This document shows positions 6,042 to 6,858 of a stretch of DNA of 6,858 bases, in pieces. The first letter of the stretch is position 1; each line of letters opens with the position of its first letter. Made by a program: the position numbers and the translations under genes. The stretch lies in the NCBI GenBank assembly GCA_028293095.1, contig JAQGPK010000066.1, forward strand, positions 1-6,858, given 5' to 3'. Below the pieces are notes generated by a model. That model made no database searches, was not told the DNA's origin, and was given only the letters and a program-made list of their open reading frames with translations. Origin of the DNA: Chlamydiia bacterium. GTDB lineage: Bacteria > Chlamydiota > Chlamydiia > Chlamydiales > FEN-1388.

Positions 6042-6858
6042 TTAGCCGAGCGTAAACTTGATTTGGTCAGCATTACTTTCGTTCGATGTAACACTAAGTT
6101 TTTGACGAGCCGCAAGAGCAGTTGCAAATTCCAAAATCTCATCATTTGTCGCATCGGGTGGCCTTGGAATAGCAAGCGCTTGTAAGGGAAGATTCATTAA
6201 ATGCTGTTGTAGCTCCTGCATTTGATAATCAACTACTTGGATATTTTCTAAAATCAGGGATTGAAGCACAGGATATACTCGGGAAACATTTCGAGGGTTA
6301 AAAGTGACTACAGTGCTTCTATGTAAGTGAGTAAGGCTTCGAGGGCCATTCTCAAGTGGCAGACAAATAGTGGTTAGACTCGGATTCTTTAAAATATATG
6401 TAAAGCTTTTCAGATTTTTCATCCTTTGAAAATGGGACCAAGATCTAAGGGGTATCGATTCATAAGATATTATTTCCAACTTTTCCAAAAGGGGCAACTC
6501 TTGCCTTTCTATAACAGAATAAAAATAAGTTTGAGCGATGCTACTACTGGATTCTGTATAAATGATAGCAAGCTCTCGTAGTGTTGAAGGTAAAGAATTT
6601 AAGCGCGCTTGGTCAAGAGAGGGGCAGTTTATGAGGGTTAGTTTTTCAAGAGGTGCTTGTAAACCATGTAATTCGCCACCATTTATATTTTGTAGTTCGA
6701 GTTCTTTAATCTTTCCATGTGGATACTTATTACAAGGTATACGAGAGACAAGCTCATTTGCGGTCTTAAGCGTAGTCAAAGACTTCAGCTTTCTCATATA
6801 CTCTACAGATACAGATGTCAGTACAGGGCAGTTTCTAATAGCAAGCTCTCGTATATTC
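6042..6858 (-). CDS. Leucine-rich-repeat protein, C-terminal part (start beyond right edge)
   Basis: The frame stays open to the right edge, so the first Met codon inside it (6797) is not the start; upstream codons already encode the repeat IRELAIRNCPVL. About 271 residues are visible. Repeats follow the pattern of LxxLxIxxCPxL, e.g. IRELAIRNCPVL, LEKLTLINCPSL, LRELAIIYT, LEKLEIISY and LQSLILENI, several in the irregular form with NCPxL seen in eukaryote-like and effector leucine-rich repeats. The last about 50 residues lack repeats and look like a cap plus a polar tail. The family forms curved protein-binding surfaces. In Chlamydiae of amoebae, such C-terminal repeats often follow an N-terminal F-box or BTB domain; that part lies outside the window. 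The gene ends 108 bases before the TPR gene in the same direction, so the two may be neighbours in one transcript. The repeat call is good; the role is not known. Confidence 0.75.
   Translation of the reverse strand, partial: NIRELAIRNCPVLTSVSVEYMRKLKSLTTLKTANELVSRIPCNKYPHGKIKELELQNINGGELHGLQAPLEKLTLINCPSLDQARLNSLPSTLRELAIIYTESSSSIAQTYFYSVIERQELPLLEKLEIISYESIPLRSWSHFQRMKNLKSFTYILKNPSLTTICLPLENGPRSLTHLHRSTVVTFNPRNVSRVYPVLQSLILENIQVVDYQMQELQQHLMNLPLQALAIPRPPDATNDEILEFATALAARQKLSVTSNESNADQIKFTLG

Noticed and set aside
6030..6042. ATCTTTAAAAGAT palindrome at the end of the leucine-rich-repeat gene as a terminator
   Set aside because: The stem is short and AT-rich, overlaps the stop codon and has no T tract after it.

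Overview
The window is AT-rich bacterial DNA with seven protein genes, two of them cut by the window edges. I see no RNA genes, mobile elements or CRISPR. The mix of protein types suggests an obligate intracellular, amoeba-associated bacterium: a leucine-rich-repeat protein, a TPR protein with F-box-like and U-box-like segments, an ankyrin protein with a paired hydrophobic segment, an exported family-25 glycosyltransferase, and a LuxR-type ligand-binding domain. A member of the environmental Chlamydiae (Parachlamydiales-like) is my best guess. No marker gene is present, so this is inference, and Legionella-like or other amoeba symbionts remain possible.

Layout. At 1-493 (minus) is the N-terminal half of a LuxR-family regulator that runs off the left edge. 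At 600-1424 and 1434-2912 (both minus) lies a two-gene operon: an exported GT25 glycosyltransferase first, then a two-helix membrane protein 9 bases downstream. Positions 2913-3021 form a short divergent promoter region. At 3022-3990 (plus) is an ankyrin protein with an Inc-like hydrophobic hairpin, followed at 4043-4717 (plus) by a metal-dependent cyclase/kynurenine-formamidase-family hydrolase. At 4788-5933 (minus) is a TPR protein with an F-box-like and possibly a U-box-like N-terminus. At 6042-6858 (minus) is the C-terminal part of a leucine-rich-repeat protein whose start lies beyond the right edge. No stretch over 300 bases lacks a gene. The longest gaps (about 105-110 bases each) are 494-599, 2913-3021 and 5934-6041.

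How the genes may work together. Apart from the cyclase, the genes look like candidate host-interaction factors (secreted or membrane proteins with eukaryote-type repeats) beside one possible small-molecule-responsive regulator. The cyclase looks like an ordinary metabolic gene with richer G+C, set among them. That this is an effector neighbourhood is inference from domain content; the sequence shows no secretion machinery.
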